64,000 nucleotides of DNA from Phycisphaerae bacterium (lineage in GTDB: Bacteria > Planctomycetota > Phycisphaerae > UBA1845 > Fen-1342): assembly GCA_030428945.1 (NCBI GenBank), contig JAUIEC010000001.1, forward strand, positions 530,438 to 594,437, in the 5' to 3' direction. Below are positions 16,141 through 26,279 of this stretch, piece by piece. The position numbers and the translations under genes are program-made. How positions within the stretch are numbered: position 1 is the first letter of the stretch; every line of letters starts with the position of its first letter. Below the pieces are notes generated by a model. The model saw only the letters and a program-made list of their open reading frames with translations. It was not told the origin of the DNA and made no database searches.

Positions 16141-16204
16141 GCGGAACAAACCAAAGGGGGCCCCGTCGACCAGTATGGTTCCGGCGGGGCCCTTTCTGTT
16201 CCGC
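16141..16204 (+). terminator. Long terminator hairpin after the PEP-CTERM gene
   Basis: GCGGAACA pairs with TGTTCCGC at the base, and AAAGGG-GGCCCCG with CGGGGCCCTTT inside, with a loop of about 15 bases. The CCCTTTCTGTT side is T-rich on the plus strand. It lies directly downstream of the stop at 16128. Confidence 0.65.
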
Positions 16205-16250
16205 AGCAAGCAGGTAAACAGAGCCCGGACGCTGGCTGAGGCAGACTGCC

Positions 16251-16278
16251 TTCCGTGTTCCCTGTTCCCTGTTCCCTC
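16251..16278. repeat. TGTTCCC tandem repeats
   Basis: Three to four units of TGTTCCC (reverse complement GGGAACA) in the 223-base gap before the secretin-like gene. The same heptamer recurs at 24341-24397, 24978-25010 and 36722-36760. Confidence 0.65.
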
Positions 16279-16351
16279 CACATCTCTGTTGCCCGTCGTC
16301 GAACGGCGCGGCAGAATCCGAGTCGAACCTGGTCTCTTCGGGAGTATTCCC

Positions 16352-17425
16352 ATGCATCGGTGTCACGTCTCGCTCGCCGTTCTGTCGCTTGTGCCGCTGG
16401 TCGGCTGTCCGACGCTGACCCCCGGCGGGGGCTCGATCGACGAAGGCCCGCAGGTCCAGATCGAGGTCCGCTTCCTGGCGGTCGAGGATCGCTTCATCGA
16501 GGAGATCGGGGTCGACTTCGACCTGACCCTCGCCGACGGCCAGGCGACCAGCGGCGGTCCGGCGCTGAACAACCCGGACTTTCCCGAGATGCCGCTCGCG
16601 TTCGGGAGCGACCTGCTCGGCGGACTGAACGGTGCCCGCTATCTCTACCCCACCTGGACCACCGGCGGTTTTCTGCCCGGGACGGCCGGAAGTGGCGGCG
16701 ACAACGATCCGGTCACGCTGGCCTACCCGGGCGCGCTGAACGGGGTCGTCGAGCGGGCCGCGGATACGCTCGAGACCGACTTCGGCGACATGCCGCGGAA
16801 CCCGGCCGACCTGGTCGTCGGCACGGGCAACAGCGATGTGGACGCGGTCTTCGGACGGACGCTCTCGGACGATGATCTGGCGGATCTGCTTGACCTTGTG
16901 CGGGATGATGACGCGGCAGACGTTTTCGCCGCGCCGCCGCTGGTTCTGCAGGCCGGTCAGCGAAGCGTCGTGCACCTGGCGGCCGAGCAGTCGCTGGCGT
17001 CGCTGGCGAACCTGGCCTACCTGACGCGGATCCAGGCGCTCGAGGATCCACCGTTCTCGACCTGGATCGGCCCGGCCGTGGACCTGGCCGCCGACGTTCG
17101 TGACCGGCAGGTGTCGCTGCGGACGACCTGGGGGACGCGGGCGATCAGCGTGCCGCTGGACGGCCTGACGCAGGTGGACGGCGAGGCGGTGCAGATCTTC
17201 GTGCCGGTCATCGAGACGGGTACCGTGCGGACGACGGTGACGATCGAGGACGGCCAGACCCTGCTGCTGGGCGGCGTGCGACGCGTCGGCGGCGACGAGG
17301 TCGAACGCGGCCTGCCGCTGCTCGAAGACCTGCCGGTCCTGTCACGCCCGTTCCGCAACCAGTCCGCGATCGCCGAAGAACGCAGCCTGCTGGTGCTGAT
17401 CCGCGCCCAGGTCATTTCCGAGTAA
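16352..17425 (+). CDS. Lipoprotein with secretin-like C-terminal domain
   Basis: 357 residues. The ATG at 16352 has GGGAG eight bases upstream and gives a lipoprotein signal with lipobox LVGC. The N-terminal part, QIEVRFLAVEDRFIEEIGVDF, resembles the strand that opens secretin N/core domains. The C-terminal part has the secretin hallmark TTVTIEDGQTLLLGGV followed by RGLPLLEDLPVLSRPF and LLVLIRAQVI. In type II/III and pilus secretins this region builds the outer-membrane beta barrel. The protein is much shorter than a full secretin and no other secretion or pilus gene is nearby, so it may be an orphan or a structural homologue with another job. Confidence 0.7.
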   Translation: MHRCHVSLAVLSLVPLVGCPTLTPGGGSIDEGPQVQIEVRFLAVEDRFIEEIGVDFDLTLADGQATSGGPALNNPDFPEMPLAFGSDLLGGLNGARYLYPTWTTGGFLPGTAGSGGDNDPVTLAYPGALNGVVERAADTLETDFGDMPRNPADLVVGTGNSDVDAVFGRTLSDDDLADLLDLVRDDDAADVFAAPPLVLQAGQRSVVHLAAEQSLASLANLAYLTRIQALEDPPFSTWIGPAVDLAADVRDRQVSLRTTWGTRAISVPLDGLTQVDGEAVQIFVPVIETGTVRTTVTIEDGQTLLLGGVRRVGGDEVERGLPLLEDLPVLSRPFRNQSAIAEERSLLVLIRAQVISE

Positions 17426-17426
17426 G

Positions 17427-17463
17427 CCAGGGAGCGAGGGAGCCAGGGAGCGAGGGAGCGAGG
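17427..17463. repeat. Tandem GGGAGCGA/GGGAGCCA repeats
   Basis: Four to five copies directly after the stop codon of the secretin-like gene, in the gap between convergent genes (17426-17636). The same gap also has GTGAAGCGTGAGAGGGTGAAGG (17505-17526, two degenerate units) and matching inverted TTCAC words at 17566-17590. Confidence 0.7.
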
Positions 17464-17636
17464 GCCGGCGACGCGACACCCGCCCGCTTTCCGCGCGGTG
17501 AGCGCGTGAAGCGTGAGAGGGTGAAGGAGCCGGAACCGCGGCGAGCCCGGCCCCTTTCAATCCTTCACATGTTCACGTTGTCACCCGACCCCATGCGGGC
17601 CCTGATTCGTCCATCACGATCCGGTTGTTTGCCCGC

Positions 17637-20585
17637 CTATTCGCGGGACCCCGGCGTGATCTGCAGTTCCTTCCGGGCCCCGTCGCGGACGACGGTGATC
17701 GAGGTCTTCTGTCCGATCTTCACCGCGTCGATCGCGTAGGTGTAGTCGTAGATGTTCTCGATCGTCCGGCCGGCGAGTTCGACGATCACATCGCCGCCCT
17801 GCAGTCCGGCCTCGTCGGCGGGACCGCCCTGGGCGACGCCCGAGATCTTCAGGCCGGGGATTTCCGACTCGCCGTAGTCGGGGATCGTTCCGAGGTAGGC
17901 CCGCAGGCCGGCCCGGGCGGACTGTTCGCGCGGCTTGGTCGGTTCGAGGTAGTCGGGCTCGTCCGTGGTCGTCGCCAGGGCCCGGGCGATCAGGCCGACG
18001 AAGCGGGCGATCCGATGCGTGCCTTCGTAGTTGAGCTTGTCCGGCGTGTCGCGCGGCGAGTGATAGTCCTCGTGCGAGCCGGTGAACGCGCTCAGGATCG
18101 GCACGCTCTTCAGGTAGAACGAGGTCGCGTCGGTCGGCAGGTAGCTGTCGTCCTTCAGCGCCAGTTGCAGCCCGATCGGCGCGTTGCGACGCTCGATCTC
18201 GCGCTTCCAGATCGAACTGGAACCAACCCCGTTCAGCACCAGTTCGTCGCGGTACCGCCCGACCATGTCCATGTTCAGGTAGGCCGCGAACCGGCCCGAG
18301 AGGTCGTTGCTGTGACCGGCCGCGGCCCGCTGATCGACGAAGTGCGCGGACCCGAGCAGGCCGAGTTCCTCGCCGGACCAGGCCGCGAACAGCACGTCCC
18401 GCTTCAGCGCCAGCTTGCCGCGCCGCTGCTGGTCGGCCAGCCAGGCCGCGATCTCCAGCGTGGCGGCCACGCCCGAGGCGTTGTCGTCGGCCCCGTAGTG
18501 AATCGCGCCCTTCTCGTCGTCGCGGGCCAGCGAGTTCGAGCCCGACCCGTGCCCGAGGTGGTCGACGTGCCCGCCGATCACCAGGGCGGGTTCATCCGAG
18601 GCCGGGCGGGCCGGCAGCAGGGCCAGCACGTTGCGACCGGTCCGCTGCTCGCGCTTCAGTTCGATCGTCGCCTGCACGGCCAGCGGGAGCTCGAAGCCCA
18701 TCTGCGGGCTGCCGTCGTCGAGGGCATCCTGCAGGCTGCGAAGCCTGTCGCAGTCGCGGTCGTCCGGGCACAGCAGGGCGGTCGCGAGCGCGTCGGTGAT
18801 CGAAATGACCGGCAGGCTGCCGGCCGCGGCCGAGGCGTCGAAACGGATCGGCACGAGTTGCTGCTTGACGCCGGAGTTCGGGCCGCTGACGACGATCATG
18901 CCGGCGGCCCCCTTGTCGCGGAGCATCATCGCCTTGTAGCGCAGGCTGCTGTAGCGCGACAGGTGCTGGCGGTGCTCGGGCGTGATGCCCTCCGGCATGT
19001 AGCGCAGCACGCAGACCCACTTGTCCTGGACGTCCAGGTGCACGTACGAGTCGTACTCGTCAAAGCCCTTGTCGGCCGGGGCGACGATGCCGTACCCGGC
19101 CCAGACCAGGCCACCCTGCGGCGCCGGTCCCGTGGCCGACCAGGTCAGCGGGCGCCAGTCGGTGTTCAGCCCGAGCGCCTCGTCCGGCCAGGCCGTGCCG
19201 TCGTGCGTGACCGTCAGCCTGCTGGTCGGGTCGACCTCGACGCCGGCGGTGAAGCTGAAGTTCTCGAAGAACGTGCCGTTGTCGCCGGCCGGCTGGAGCC
19301 CGATCTGGCGGAAGGCGTCGGCCACGTACGCGGTCGCGGCCTGTTCGCCCGCGGTGCCGGTCATGCGTCCGGCGAATTCCTCCGACGCGAGGGTCGCGAT
19401 GTGCCGGCGCAGGTCGCGTTCGCTGATCTCGGGCTGGAACCCGGTCGCGTGCGGATCGACCGGGCGGATCGGGTTCTCGACCTGGGTGGTCGCGTCGGCC
19501 GCGCCGCTGCGGGCCTCTTTCAGCAGGCGCAGGGCGGCGCTGTGGTTCCACCTGGCCAGGAAGATCTGCGACTGTTTGCCGCTCGTCCGGTTGCTGGTCC
19601 ACGAGAGCGTGTTGCCGTCCGGCCCGAAGCAGGGCAGGCCGTCGAACCCGTCGGTGTAGGTCACGCGGACCGGCGGGCCGCCGTCCTTGCCGACCAGGTA
19701 CAGCTCGAAGTTCGCGAAGCCGTGCTTGTTGGTGGTGAAGATCAGGTACTCGCCGGAGGGGTGAAAGAACGGCGCCCACGACATCGCCCCGAGCGTGGTC
19801 AGTTGTCGCTGGTCACTGCCGTCCGCGTTCATCGTGAAGACCTCGGCCGTCGCGCCGTCCTCCGAGAAGCGCCGCCAGCAGATCTTCTTTCCGTCGTGGC
19901 TGAAGAACGGACCGCCGTCGTAGCCGCGGACGTCGGTCAGCCGCTGCAGGTCGCTGCCGTCCAGGCGCATGCGGTACAGGTCGAGCATGAACGACTTGTC
20001 GCGCTCGAACGTCCTGGCGTCCTCGGCCGAGAGCGGCGCCTCGTACGCGGCCCGGTTGGAGCTGAAGACGACCCACTCCCCGTCGGGCGAGATCGCGCCT
20101 TCCGCGTCGTAGCCGCGCACATCGGTCAGGCGGCGGGTCTGACCCTGGCGATCGGCCAGGTACAGTTCGAAGTGCTCGTCGTAGTCCCAACTGTAACGGC
20201 GCTCCTTGCCGCTGGCCCGGAACTCGAGTTCGGCCTGCTGCTGCGCGCGGGCCTCGGGGTTGTCGTGCGTCGAGGCGTACAGGACGTGCCGGCGGTCCGG
20301 GTGAATCCAGGCGCAGGTCGTCTTGCCGTGCCCGGGCGAGATCCGCTCGACGTCGCCGGTCTCGAGGTCCATCAGGTAGATCTGGTAGAACGGGTTGTCG
20401 GCTTCACGCTCGCTCTGGAAGACCATCAGGTTCCCGCTGCGGTCGAAGTACCCTTCGCCCGAGCGACGCCCTTCGAAGGTCAGTTGGCGGACACCCTCCA
20501 GCAGCACGCGCTCGTCAGCGCCGGCCGGGGCGGTCGTCAGTGCTGCGACCAGCAGCACGCTCCACGTGGTTGCGGACTTCATCAT
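17637..20585 (-). CDS. Exported M28 metallopeptidase with propeller, PA and PDZ domains
   Basis: 982 residues. A signal peptide ends near residue 23. About 30-350: TolB/WD40-like beta-propeller with repeats such as [14 protein letters not shown] and [11 protein letters not shown]. About 440-590: PA-like insert. About 590-860: M28 aminopeptidase-type domain with zinc ligands in [46 protein letters not shown] and [12 protein letters not shown], all intact. The last about 90 residues are a PDZ domain ([19 protein letters not shown]). It likely trims peptides in the periplasm. It is divergent from lutABC with a 91-base shared upstream region. Confidence 0.9.
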   Translation of the reverse strand: MMKSATTWSVLLVAALTTAPAGADERVLLEGVRQLTFEGRRSGEGYFDRSGNLMVFQSEREADNPFYQIYLMDLETGDVERISPGHGKTTCAWIHPDRRHVLYASTHDNPEARAQQQAELEFRASGKERRYSWDYDEHFELYLADRQGQTRRLTDVRGYDAEGAISPDGEWVVFSSNRAAYEAPLSAEDARTFERDKSFMLDLYRMRLDGSDLQRLTDVRGYDGGPFFSHDGKKICWRRFSEDGATAEVFTMNADGSDQRQLTTLGAMSWAPFFHPSGEYLIFTTNKHGFANFELYLVGKDGGPPVRVTYTDGFDGLPCFGPDGNTLSWTSNRTSGKQSQIFLARWNHSAALRLLKEARSGAADATTQVENPIRPVDPHATGFQPEISERDLRRHIATLASEEFAGRMTGTAGEQAATAYVADAFRQIGLQPAGDNGTFFENFSFTAGVEVDPTSRLTVTHDGTAWPDEALGLNTDWRPLTWSATGPAPQGGLVWAGYGIVAPADKGFDEYDSYVHLDVQDKWVCVLRYMPEGITPEHRQHLSRYSSLRYKAMMLRDKGAAGMIVVSGPNSGVKQQLVPIRFDASAAAGSLPVISITDALATALLCPDDRDCDRLRSLQDALDDGSPQMGFELPLAVQATIELKREQRTGRNVLALLPARPASDEPALVIGGHVDHLGHGSGSNSLARDDEKGAIHYGADDNASGVAATLEIAAWLADQQRRGKLALKRDVLFAAWSGEELGLLGSAHFVDQRAAAGHSNDLSGRFAAYLNMDMVGRYRDELVLNGVGSSSIWKREIERRNAPIGLQLALKDDSYLPTDATSFYLKSVPILSAFTGSHEDYHSPRDTPDKLNYEGTHRIARFVGLIARALATTTDEPDYLEPTKPREQSARAGLRAYLGTIPDYGESEIPGLKISGVAQGGPADEAGLQGGDVIVELAGRTIENIYDYTYAIDAVKIGQKTSITVVRDGARKELQITPGSRE

Positions 20586-20676
20586 TCAGCCTCTTCTCTG
20601 ATCTGCGACTCGGTTCCGGAATCCCGTTACAATCGTACGCGCTGGTGCGGAAACTTTCCCGGCCTCGAGAGCAGCG

Positions 20677-21408
20677 ATGCGCGTGGGACTCTTCATTGCC
20701 TGCCTGAACGATGCATTCTATCCGCGGGTCGGCGTCGCGGCGCTCCGCCTGCTGGAACACTTTGGCTGCCAGGTCATCTTTCCGCCGACCCAGACCTGCT
20801 GCGGACAGCCCATGTTCAACAACGGCCTTCGCGGCGACGCCGCCCGCCTGGCCCGCAAACTGCTCGCCGATTTCGACGGCTGCGAGGCGATCGTGACCCC
20901 CTCGGGCTCCTGCGCCGCGATGGTCCGCGAGAACTACCCCGCCCTCGGAATCGCCGATACCGAGCGGATCGGCCGGACCTGGGAACTGATCGAGTTCCTC
21001 GTCCGCGTCCGCCGGGTCGACTTCGCCGCCCTCGGGCTCCGCTGGCCGGGACGCGTCACCTATCACTACTCCTGCCACCTCCGCGGGCTCGGCCTGACCG
21101 ACGAGGTCGAGCGGGTGCTGGCCACCATCGACGGCCTCGAATACACGCCGCTGGCCAAGCGCGAGCAGTGCTGCGGGTTCGGCGGGACCTTCGCCACCAA
21201 GTTCCCCGAAGTCTCCGGCACGCTCGTCCGCGACAAGGTCGCCTGCATCGCCGACACCGCCGCCGACACGCTCGTCTGCAACGAGGCCGGCTGCGGCCTG
21301 AACATCAGCGGCGCCCTGCACCGCGAAAACGTCCCGGTCCGATCCGTGTCGCTGGCCGAGATCCTGGCCGAGGCGCTCGGACTCCTGCCGGCCGAGGCAC
21401 CGGCGTGA
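20677..21408 (+). CDS. lutA: Lactate utilization protein LutA (CCG-domain Fe-S protein)
   Basis: 243 residues. Two cysteine-rich CCG domains: [15 protein letters not shown] with upstream IACLND, and SCHLRGLG with [18 protein letters not shown], which bind Fe-S or heterodisulfide-type cofactors. LutABC together oxidise L-lactate to pyruvate in place of a flavin lactate dehydrogenase. The ATG overlaps no other gene. A possible -10 TACAAT lies at 20628-20633 without a good -35. The stop overlaps the GTG of lutB (GTGA), so translation is coupled. Confidence 0.9.
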   Translation: MRVGLFIACLNDAFYPRVGVAALRLLEHFGCQVIFPPTQTCCGQPMFNNGLRGDAARLARKLLADFDGCEAIVTPSGSCAAMVRENYPALGIADTERIGRTWELIEFLVRVRRVDFAALGLRWPGRVTYHYSCHLRGLGLTDEVERVLATIDGLEYTPLAKREQCCGFGGTFATKFPEVSGTLVRDKVACIADTAADTLVCNEAGCGLNISGALHRENVPVRSVSLAEILAEALGLLPAEAPA

Positions 21409-22886
21409 GCGTCACCCCGCGCGAGCCCGGACGGCACCCGCTCGACGTCGTGCTGCCCTACGACATGCAGCCCCGCGCCCGGGCCGCCACGCAGGATCAG
21501 CAGCTTCAGACCTTCGTCAATCGCGCCACCCTGCACAAGGACGAGGGCCGCGCGGCCGCCTGCCAGGCCGCCTTCGGCCCGCGCTACGACCAGGTCCGTG
21601 AACTGGCCGGACGGATCAAGCAGCACACGCTCGACCACCTGGACTACTACCTCGAACGCTTCGTCAGCCAGGCCGGGCAGGGCGGCACGCGCGTGCACTT
21701 CGCCCGTGACGCCGCGCAGGCCAACGAGATCTGCCTCGAGATCGCCCGGGCGGCGGGGGCCCGCACCTGCGTCAAGAGCAAGTCGATGGTCACCGAGGAA
21801 ACGCGACTGCTGCCCGCGCTCGAGGCGGCCGGGATCGAGACGCTCGAGACCGACCTGGGCGAGTTCATCCTGCAACTCGACGGCGACGCCCCCTCGCACA
21901 TCGTCACGCCGATGATTCACAAGGACCGGGCGGCCACGGCCCGGGCGTTCGAGCGCGAACTGGGGGTCGCCTACACCGAACGGCCCGAGGACCTGACCCG
22001 CATCGCCCGCGCGTACCTGCGTGACAAGTTCCGCCGCGCGGACCTCGGGATCAGCGGCGGCAACTTCCTGGTGGCCGAGACCGGCAGCCTGGTGCTGTGC
22101 ACGAACGAGGGCAACGGGACGTTCAGCACCAGCGTGCCGCGGACGCACATCGCGCTGGTCGGGATCGAGAAGCTGATCCCGCGGCGGGTCGACCTCGGCG
22201 TCTTCCTGAAGCTGCTGGCCCGCAGTTCGACCGCCCAGCCGCTGACGGTCTACACGCACCTGATCAGCGGGCCGCGGCACGACAACGAATCCGACGGCCC
22301 CGAGCAGGTGCACATCATCCTGGTCGACAACGGACGCTCCGAGTTGATGCGGCCGGAGTCGCGCGAACTGCTCCGCTGCATTCGCTGCGGGGCCTGCCTG
22401 AACGCGTGTCCGGTCTATCGCAAGGTCGGCGGGCACGCCTACGGGGCGGTCTACTCGGGTCCGATCGGAGCGGTCATCACGCCGCTGCTGAAGGGGCTCG
22501 AGAACTACCGCGACCTGCCGCAGGCGAGTTCGCTCTGCGGGGCGTGCTTCCAGGCCTGCCCGGTGCGAATCGACATTCCGCGGCACCTGGTGCGCCTGCG
22601 GACGGCCCTGGTCGACGGGCGGGCGACGAAGTGGAGCGAACGAATCGCCCTGCGGCTGTGGGCCTGGACCCTGCGCGGGCCGCGCCGCTACCGACTGGCC
22701 ACCTGGCTGCAGCGCCGGATCCTCGGCGCGCGGGCCCGCCGGGCGGCCGACGGGCGCCGCTGGATCGCGCGCCTCCCGGGACCGCTGGCGGCCTGGACCG
22801 CGCAGCGCGACCTGCCCGCCCCGGCCGGCGAGAGCTTCCGCGCCTGGTACCGCCGCACGCAGAAGGGGGGCCGCGATGCCGGGTGA
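21405..22886 (+). CDS. lutB: Lactate utilization protein LutB (ferredoxin-type Fe-S protein)
   Basis: 493 residues from the GTG at 21405, which overlaps the lutA stop by four bases. The LUD domain is followed by a pair of 4Fe-4S motifs: [14 protein letters not shown], then after the [10 protein letters not shown] segment, [20 protein letters not shown]. The C-terminal helical tail ends near WYRRTQKGG. It is the electron-transfer subunit between LutA and LutC. The open frame extends far upstream on the antisense of the M28 gene, but the coupled GTG is the only sensible start. Confidence 0.92.
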   Translation: MSVTPREPGRHPLDVVLPYDMQPRARAATQDQQLQTFVNRATLHKDEGRAAACQAAFGPRYDQVRELAGRIKQHTLDHLDYYLERFVSQAGQGGTRVHFARDAAQANEICLEIARAAGARTCVKSKSMVTEETRLLPALEAAGIETLETDLGEFILQLDGDAPSHIVTPMIHKDRAATARAFERELGVAYTERPEDLTRIARAYLRDKFRRADLGISGGNFLVAETGSLVLCTNEGNGTFSTSVPRTHIALVGIEKLIPRRVDLGVFLKLLARSSTAQPLTVYTHLISGPRHDNESDGPEQVHIILVDNGRSELMRPESRELLRCIRCGACLNACPVYRKVGGHAYGAVYSGPIGAVITPLLKGLENYRDLPQASSLCGACFQACPVRIDIPRHLVRLRTALVDGRATKWSERIALRLWAWTLRGPRRYRLATWLQRRILGARARRAADGRRWIARLPGPLAAWTAQRDLPAPAGESFRAWYRRTQKGGRDAG

Positions 22887-23520
22887 ATCGGCCGAGGACA
22901 TGCTGGGCCGCATCCGGGCGGCACTCGGCGGGCGGACGGGCGAAGCGCCGATCCCGCCGGCCCTGGACGCCGGGCTGATCCGCACGACCGGCGCTGCGCA
23001 GTTGATCGAGACGTTCACGCAGCGGGCCACCGCGGCCGGCGCGCGGGTCCGGCCGGTCTCGATGGCGGAACTGCCCGAGGTGCTCGCGTCGCTGCTGCGC
23101 GGATGCCGGGCGGCGAGCCTGGGTTTCGCGGACGATGAATTGCGGGCGGTCGCCCGGGCGGCGCTGGTGGCGGCGGAGGTGTCCGACAGCGGTGCCGGCT
23201 CGGACCGCGACGCGCATTTCGAGAGCGAGATCGGACTGACGGACGTCGAGGCGGCGATCGCCGAGTCGGGCACGCTGGTGTACGTCTGCAGCGCCGAACG
23301 CCCGCGGGCGGCCTGTTTCGTGCCGCCGGTGCACGTCGCCCTGGTAAGGAAGGAGCGGGTGGTGGCCGACCTGGTCGACTACCTCGCCGAGCGTCCGCTG
23401 CCGGTTCCGAGCAGCGAACTGCTGATCACCGGCCCGAGCAAGACGGCCGACATCGAAGGCGTCCTGATCCAGGGCGTCCACGGACCGGGCGAGGTTCACA
23501 TTCTGCTGGTGAAAGAGTGA
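22876..23520 (+). CDS. lutC: Lactate utilization protein LutC
   Basis: 214 residues, LUD domain. The ATG at 22876 overlaps the end of lutB by 11 bases and has GGGGGCC upstream. The family end reads [29 protein letters not shown], here intact and in the usual position. It completes the lutABC operon; no lactate permease or LutR-like regulator lies next to it. A bidirectional terminator-like hairpin follows at 23635-23671. Confidence 0.9.
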   Translation: MPGESAEDMLGRIRAALGGRTGEAPIPPALDAGLIRTTGAAQLIETFTQRATAAGARVRPVSMAELPEVLASLLRGCRAASLGFADDELRAVARAALVAAEVSDSGAGSDRDAHFESEIGLTDVEAAIAESGTLVYVCSAERPRAACFVPPVHVALVRKERVVADLVDYLAERPLPVPSSELLITGPSKTADIEGVLIQGVHGPGEVHILLVKE

Positions 23521-23634
23521 ATGGGTGAAGGAGTGAATGAGGATCCGTGTTGGCGGCACCTGAGTCGCCCGGCTTGCGCCGAGCCTGGATCTGGTGAACG
23601 ACCTCGGACGCGGGCAATGAGGCAGACACACAAG

Positions 23635-23671
23635 AAGAGGCCCGCGTGGCGCTGCCGCCCGCGAGCCTCTT
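23635..23671. terminator. Bidirectional terminator-like hairpin after lutC
   Basis: AAGAGGC-C-CGCG-T-GGCG pairs with CGCC-CGCG-A-GCCTCTT, leaving a four-base loop. TTCACTCTTTCAC follows on the plus strand. It lies between the convergent lutC and lipoprotein genes and can serve both. The flanks carry GTGAA-type repeat words (23508-23540 and 23668-23700). Confidence 0.65.
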
Positions 23672-23714
23672 TCACTCTTTCACTGGCAAGCTTTTTCACC
23701 GCCGCACCGCGGCG

Positions 23715-24263
23715 TTACTTGGTGCTGAATTTCACCCGGACGCTTTCGCTGCGGTCGCCGGCGACGGTGAAGACCAGCAGGTAGTCCATGCCGGGTTTGA
23801 GCTGCACGCCGGAGCAGAACTGCTTGTCGAAGTCCATCACCTTGACCGAGGACGGCGGGCTGGCCAGGTTGTAGCTCTGGCCGTCGCGCATCAGGTTTTC
23901 CTTGTTGTTGCCGTCGGGGAAGACGACGAACTCGGCCTGGTGCGAGTAGTCGGCCTCGAAGGCCTGGTGGATCTGCAGGTTCGTGCCGGTGATCCGGCCG
24001 AACTTGGTCGGGTCGGCGATTTCGAACTTGAAGGTCGGGCCGGTGCTGACGGTCGCCTTGACCTCGTGATCGGCGTAGCCGAAGTAGCCCTGCTTGAAGA
24101 CGTTCTGCTTGGCGGGCTGCCCGTCCAGGTAGACCGTCAGGTTCGACTTGTCCGAGACGTTCTTGCCGATCCGGAAGGCTTCCATCGCCGCACCGGTCGC
24201 ACTGCAGCCACTCGTGACGATCAACGCGCCAAGCAACAGCCCGGCCGCCATGAATCTGAACAT
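23715..24263 (-). CDS. Unknown lipoprotein
   Basis: 182 residues from the ATG at 24263, chosen because GGAG sits six bases upstream; an ATG four codons earlier forms part of that site. The signal MFRFMAAGLLLGALIVTSGC ends in the lipobox TSGC. The mature part is beta-rich with no motif I recognise; KVMDFDKQFCSGVQL contains a lone cysteine. Function unknown. Upstream (24264-25010) is a block of repeats separating it from the next minus-strand gene. Confidence 0.65.
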   Translation of the reverse strand: MFRFMAAGLLLGALIVTSGCSATGAAMEAFRIGKNVSDKSNLTVYLDGQPAKQNVFKQGYFGYADHEVKATVSTGPTFKFEIADPTKFGRITGTNLQIHQAFEADYSHQAEFVVFPDGNNKENLMRDGQSYNLASPPSSVKVMDFDKQFCSGVQLKPGMDYLLVFTVAGDRSESVRVKFSTK

Positions 24264-24340
24264 GTCTGGCTCCATCCTGAAGATTCGTGTTCACGGCCGC
24301 CGCGCCTCGGGACCGTTTCGGAAAGTGTACTGCCGGGCAG

Positions 24341-24397
24341 GGGAACAGGAAACAGGGAACAGGGAACCGGGAACAGGGAACAGGGAACAGGGAACAG
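24341..24397. repeat. GGGAACA heptamer tandem repeats
   Basis: About seven units of GGGAACA with single-base variants (GGAAACA, GGGAACC). It grades into the 18-base array that follows, suggesting one evolved from the other. Confidence 0.8.
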
Positions 24398-24412
24398 AGG
24401 ACGGGAGACAGA

Positions 24413-24502
24413 GAACGGAACATGGACAGAGAACGGAACATGGACACAGAACGGAACATGGACACAGAACGGAACATGGACACAGAACGGAACATGGACA
24501 GA
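24413..24502. repeat. 18-base tandem repeat, five units
   Basis: Unit GAACGGAACATGGACACA, starting at 24413, 24431, 24449, 24467 and 24485. Units 1 and 5 end in AGA instead of ACA and units 2-4 are identical. Decayed GGACA(A/G)AGAAC words continue to about 24588. Confidence 0.9.
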
Positions 24503-24591
24503 GAAGGCGGACAGAGAACAAGGACAAAGAACTGGGACACAGAACACGGACAGAGAACTGGGACAAAGAACAGGGACAGAGAACAGAGGTA

Positions 24592-24618
24592 GTGTGGCAC
24601 AGGCGTCCCGCCTGTGGT
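24592..24618. repeat. Single inverted copy of the CAGGCGGGACGCCTG palindrome
   Basis: TGGCACAGGCGTCCCGCCTG is the reverse complement of the unit in the array at 24693-24973. It stands alone 75 bases before it, in the opposite orientation. Confidence 0.8.
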
Positions 24619-24692
24619 CGGTTGCAAGGCGACTCCCGGAATGAACACTGATGAGACTGGCCTGTCGGAATCGGGACCCGATTCCGGGATCC

Positions 24693-24973
24693 CATCACAG
24701 GCGGGACGCCTGTGCCACACGATCGCAGGCGGGACGCCTGTGCCACACAATCACAGGCGGGATGCCTGTGCCACACGATCGCAGGCGGGACGCCTGTGCC
24801 ACACAATCACAGGCGGGATGCCTGTGCCACACGATCGCAGGCGGGACGCCTGTGCCACACGATCGCAGGCGGGATGCCTGTGCCACACCATCACAGGCGG
24901 GACGCCTGTGCCACACGATCACAGGCGGGATGTCTTTACCAAACAAACCACAGGCGGGACGCCTGTGCCACAA
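24693..24973. repeat. Array of ten 28-base palindromic units
   Basis: Consensus unit (G/A/C)ATC(G/A)CAGGCGGGA(C/T)GCCTGTGCCACAC; most units contain CACAGGCG-GGA-CGCCTGTG or a one-base variant, a near-perfect eight-base stem with a GGA loop. Units follow each other every 28 bases with no unique spacer. Unit 9 (24917-24944) is the most diverged and unit 10 carries one extra base. An unrelated 10-base inverted repeat, CGGAATCGGG-A-CCCGATTCCG, sits just before at 24666-24686. Such palindromes are widely interspersed in planctomycete genomes. No gene lies in this stretch. Confidence 0.92.
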
Positions 24974-24977
24974 TGCC

Positions 24978-25010
24978 CCTGTTCCCTGTTCCCTGTTCCC
25001 TGTTCCCTTC
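24978..25010. repeat. TGTTCCC heptamer tandem repeats
   Basis: Four units of TGTTCCC immediately after the palindromic array, reverse-complement to those at 24341-24397, so the whole block is bounded by inverted heptamer runs. Confidence 0.8.
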
Positions 25011-26222
25011 CTACTCCCATCCCGCCGCTTCGACCTTGCGGGCCTCTTCGCAGACCCAGCCGAGCATCTGCTCGGTCGCGCTGCACAGTGTCTGCTGGCG
25101 GCGGCCCATTACCGTCTGGGCGATCTGGATCGCCTTGTCGAGTTGGAACCGCTCGAGCCCCTTGGCAGTCAGCCAGGCGAACGACGGCACGAACTTCGGG
25201 ACCGCGTCCTGCGTGAAGACGTTGGCCGCCACGCCCAGGATGCAGCCGGTCGGCAGGATCGTTCCGATGCCGGTCTTGGTGTGGTCGCCGAAGGCCGTCC
25301 CCACGAACCGCTGGCCGGTCTCGCGGGATACCCCGTTCAGGCTGCAGCGGATCGTCCCGTACGTGTTCTTCAGATCGCTCGTGACCGTGTTGGCCCCCAG
25401 GTTGACCCACTCGGCCACGAAACTGTGCCCGAGGAAACCGTCGTGCTGCTTGTTGCCGTAGCCCTGGAAGATGCTGCCCTCGATCTCGCCGCCCACGCGA
25501 CAGATCGGACCGATCGTCGTCTCCGGGCGGATCTTCGAACCCGGACGGACGATCGAATTCGGACCGACATAACACGGCCCGATCAGGGCCGCCAGCGGTT
25601 CGATCAACGCGCCCTCGGCGATGTGGACCGGGCCGTCCTCGGCGTCGATCACCACCCCCGGCTTCACCCGGGCCCCGTCGGCCACGAACACGTTCCCCGC
25701 ATCGAGCACCTGCACGCCCGGATCGAGTTGACCGGCCACGGTCCCGCCCTGGCGACAGATCCGCGTCAGTTCGCTCGGGTTGGCGTGCACCAGGTCCCAG
25801 TGGTGACGGATCAGGTGCACCGTCGCCGGTACCGCGACGCGCTCGAATTGCGCCCACGTCGACTGGTCGAACGGCGCCAGGTCAATCGTCGCGTACTGCT
25901 CGGCCGTCAGGTGGGCGGCCACCACCCGCCCGTCGATCTCCCAGGCCTGCCCCGGCCGCGGAGGCGTGGCATTGCCGGTGACCAGCAGGGCCGAGTGCAG
26001 CAGCAGCCAGGAATCGCCGGCCGCGGGCTGGGCGAGCGTCAGGCGGCGGCTGACGACCTCGTGCAGTTCCGGGCGAATGTGGATCGCGTGCAGCAGCCCG
26101 AACGCCTGCCGGACCTTGTCGACCAGCAGGTTCGGACCGCAGCGAAGTTCGGCCGCGGTCCGCAGCCAGGTCAGCGGCAGCAGGTCGTGCCAGGCGTCGT
26201 CTTCGAACAGAGCGAGGTTCAT
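25011..26222 (-). CDS. GlmU-like sugar nucleotidyltransferase/left-handed beta-helix protein
   Basis: 403 residues; GGAGG eight bases before the ATG at 26222. The N-terminal third (MNLALFEDDAWHDLLPLTWLRTAAELRCG) matches the opening of the putative sugar-nucleotidyltransferase family related to GlmU, but the pyrophosphorylase GxGTRM loop is absent, so N-terminal catalysis is doubtful. The centre and C-terminal part (about 180-360) are hexapeptide repeats of a left-handed beta-helix, with IEGSIFQGYGNKQHDGFLG and GDHTKTGIGT, pointing to acyltransferase-type function on a nucleotide sugar. It is divergent from the WecA-type gene, which fits an envelope polysaccharide role. Confidence 0.78.
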   Translation of the reverse strand: MNLALFEDDAWHDLLPLTWLRTAAELRCGPNLLVDKVRQAFGLLHAIHIRPELHEVVSRRLTLAQPAAGDSWLLLHSALLVTGNATPPRPGQAWEIDGRVVAAHLTAEQYATIDLAPFDQSTWAQFERVAVPATVHLIRHHWDLVHANPSELTRICRQGGTVAGQLDPGVQVLDAGNVFVADGARVKPGVVIDAEDGPVHIAEGALIEPLAALIGPCYVGPNSIVRPGSKIRPETTIGPICRVGGEIEGSIFQGYGNKQHDGFLGHSFVAEWVNLGANTVTSDLKNTYGTIRCSLNGVSRETGQRFVGTAFGDHTKTGIGTILPTGCILGVAANVFTQDAVPKFVPSFAWLTAKGLERFQLDKAIQIAQTVMGRRQQTLCSATEQMLGWVCEEARKVEAAGWE

Positions 26223-26250
26223 CGGCGTACCTCCGCATGCCGCTGGAAAT

Positions 26251-26279
26251 GTGTCACCATGTTATTCGGACGCTACACT
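26251..26279 (+). promoter_or_regulatory. Candidate sigma-70 promoter for the WecA-type gene
   Basis: -35 GTGTCA (26251-26256), 17-base spacer, -10 TACACT (26274-26279), four of six matches each. The predicted start near 26286 would make the ATG at 26287 leaderless, or give the GTG at 26350 a 64-base leader. Confidence 0.4.

Noticed and set aside
17625..21404. Plus-strand frame running across the M28 peptidase into lutB
   Set aside because: The peptidase on the minus strand has all zinc ligands; the frame is only an upstream extension of lutB without a binding site or motifs.
24693..24973. CRISPR-like regular array
   Set aside because: Every 28-base period is repeat; there are no unique spacers, and no cas genes are nearby. 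Each unit is itself a palindrome.
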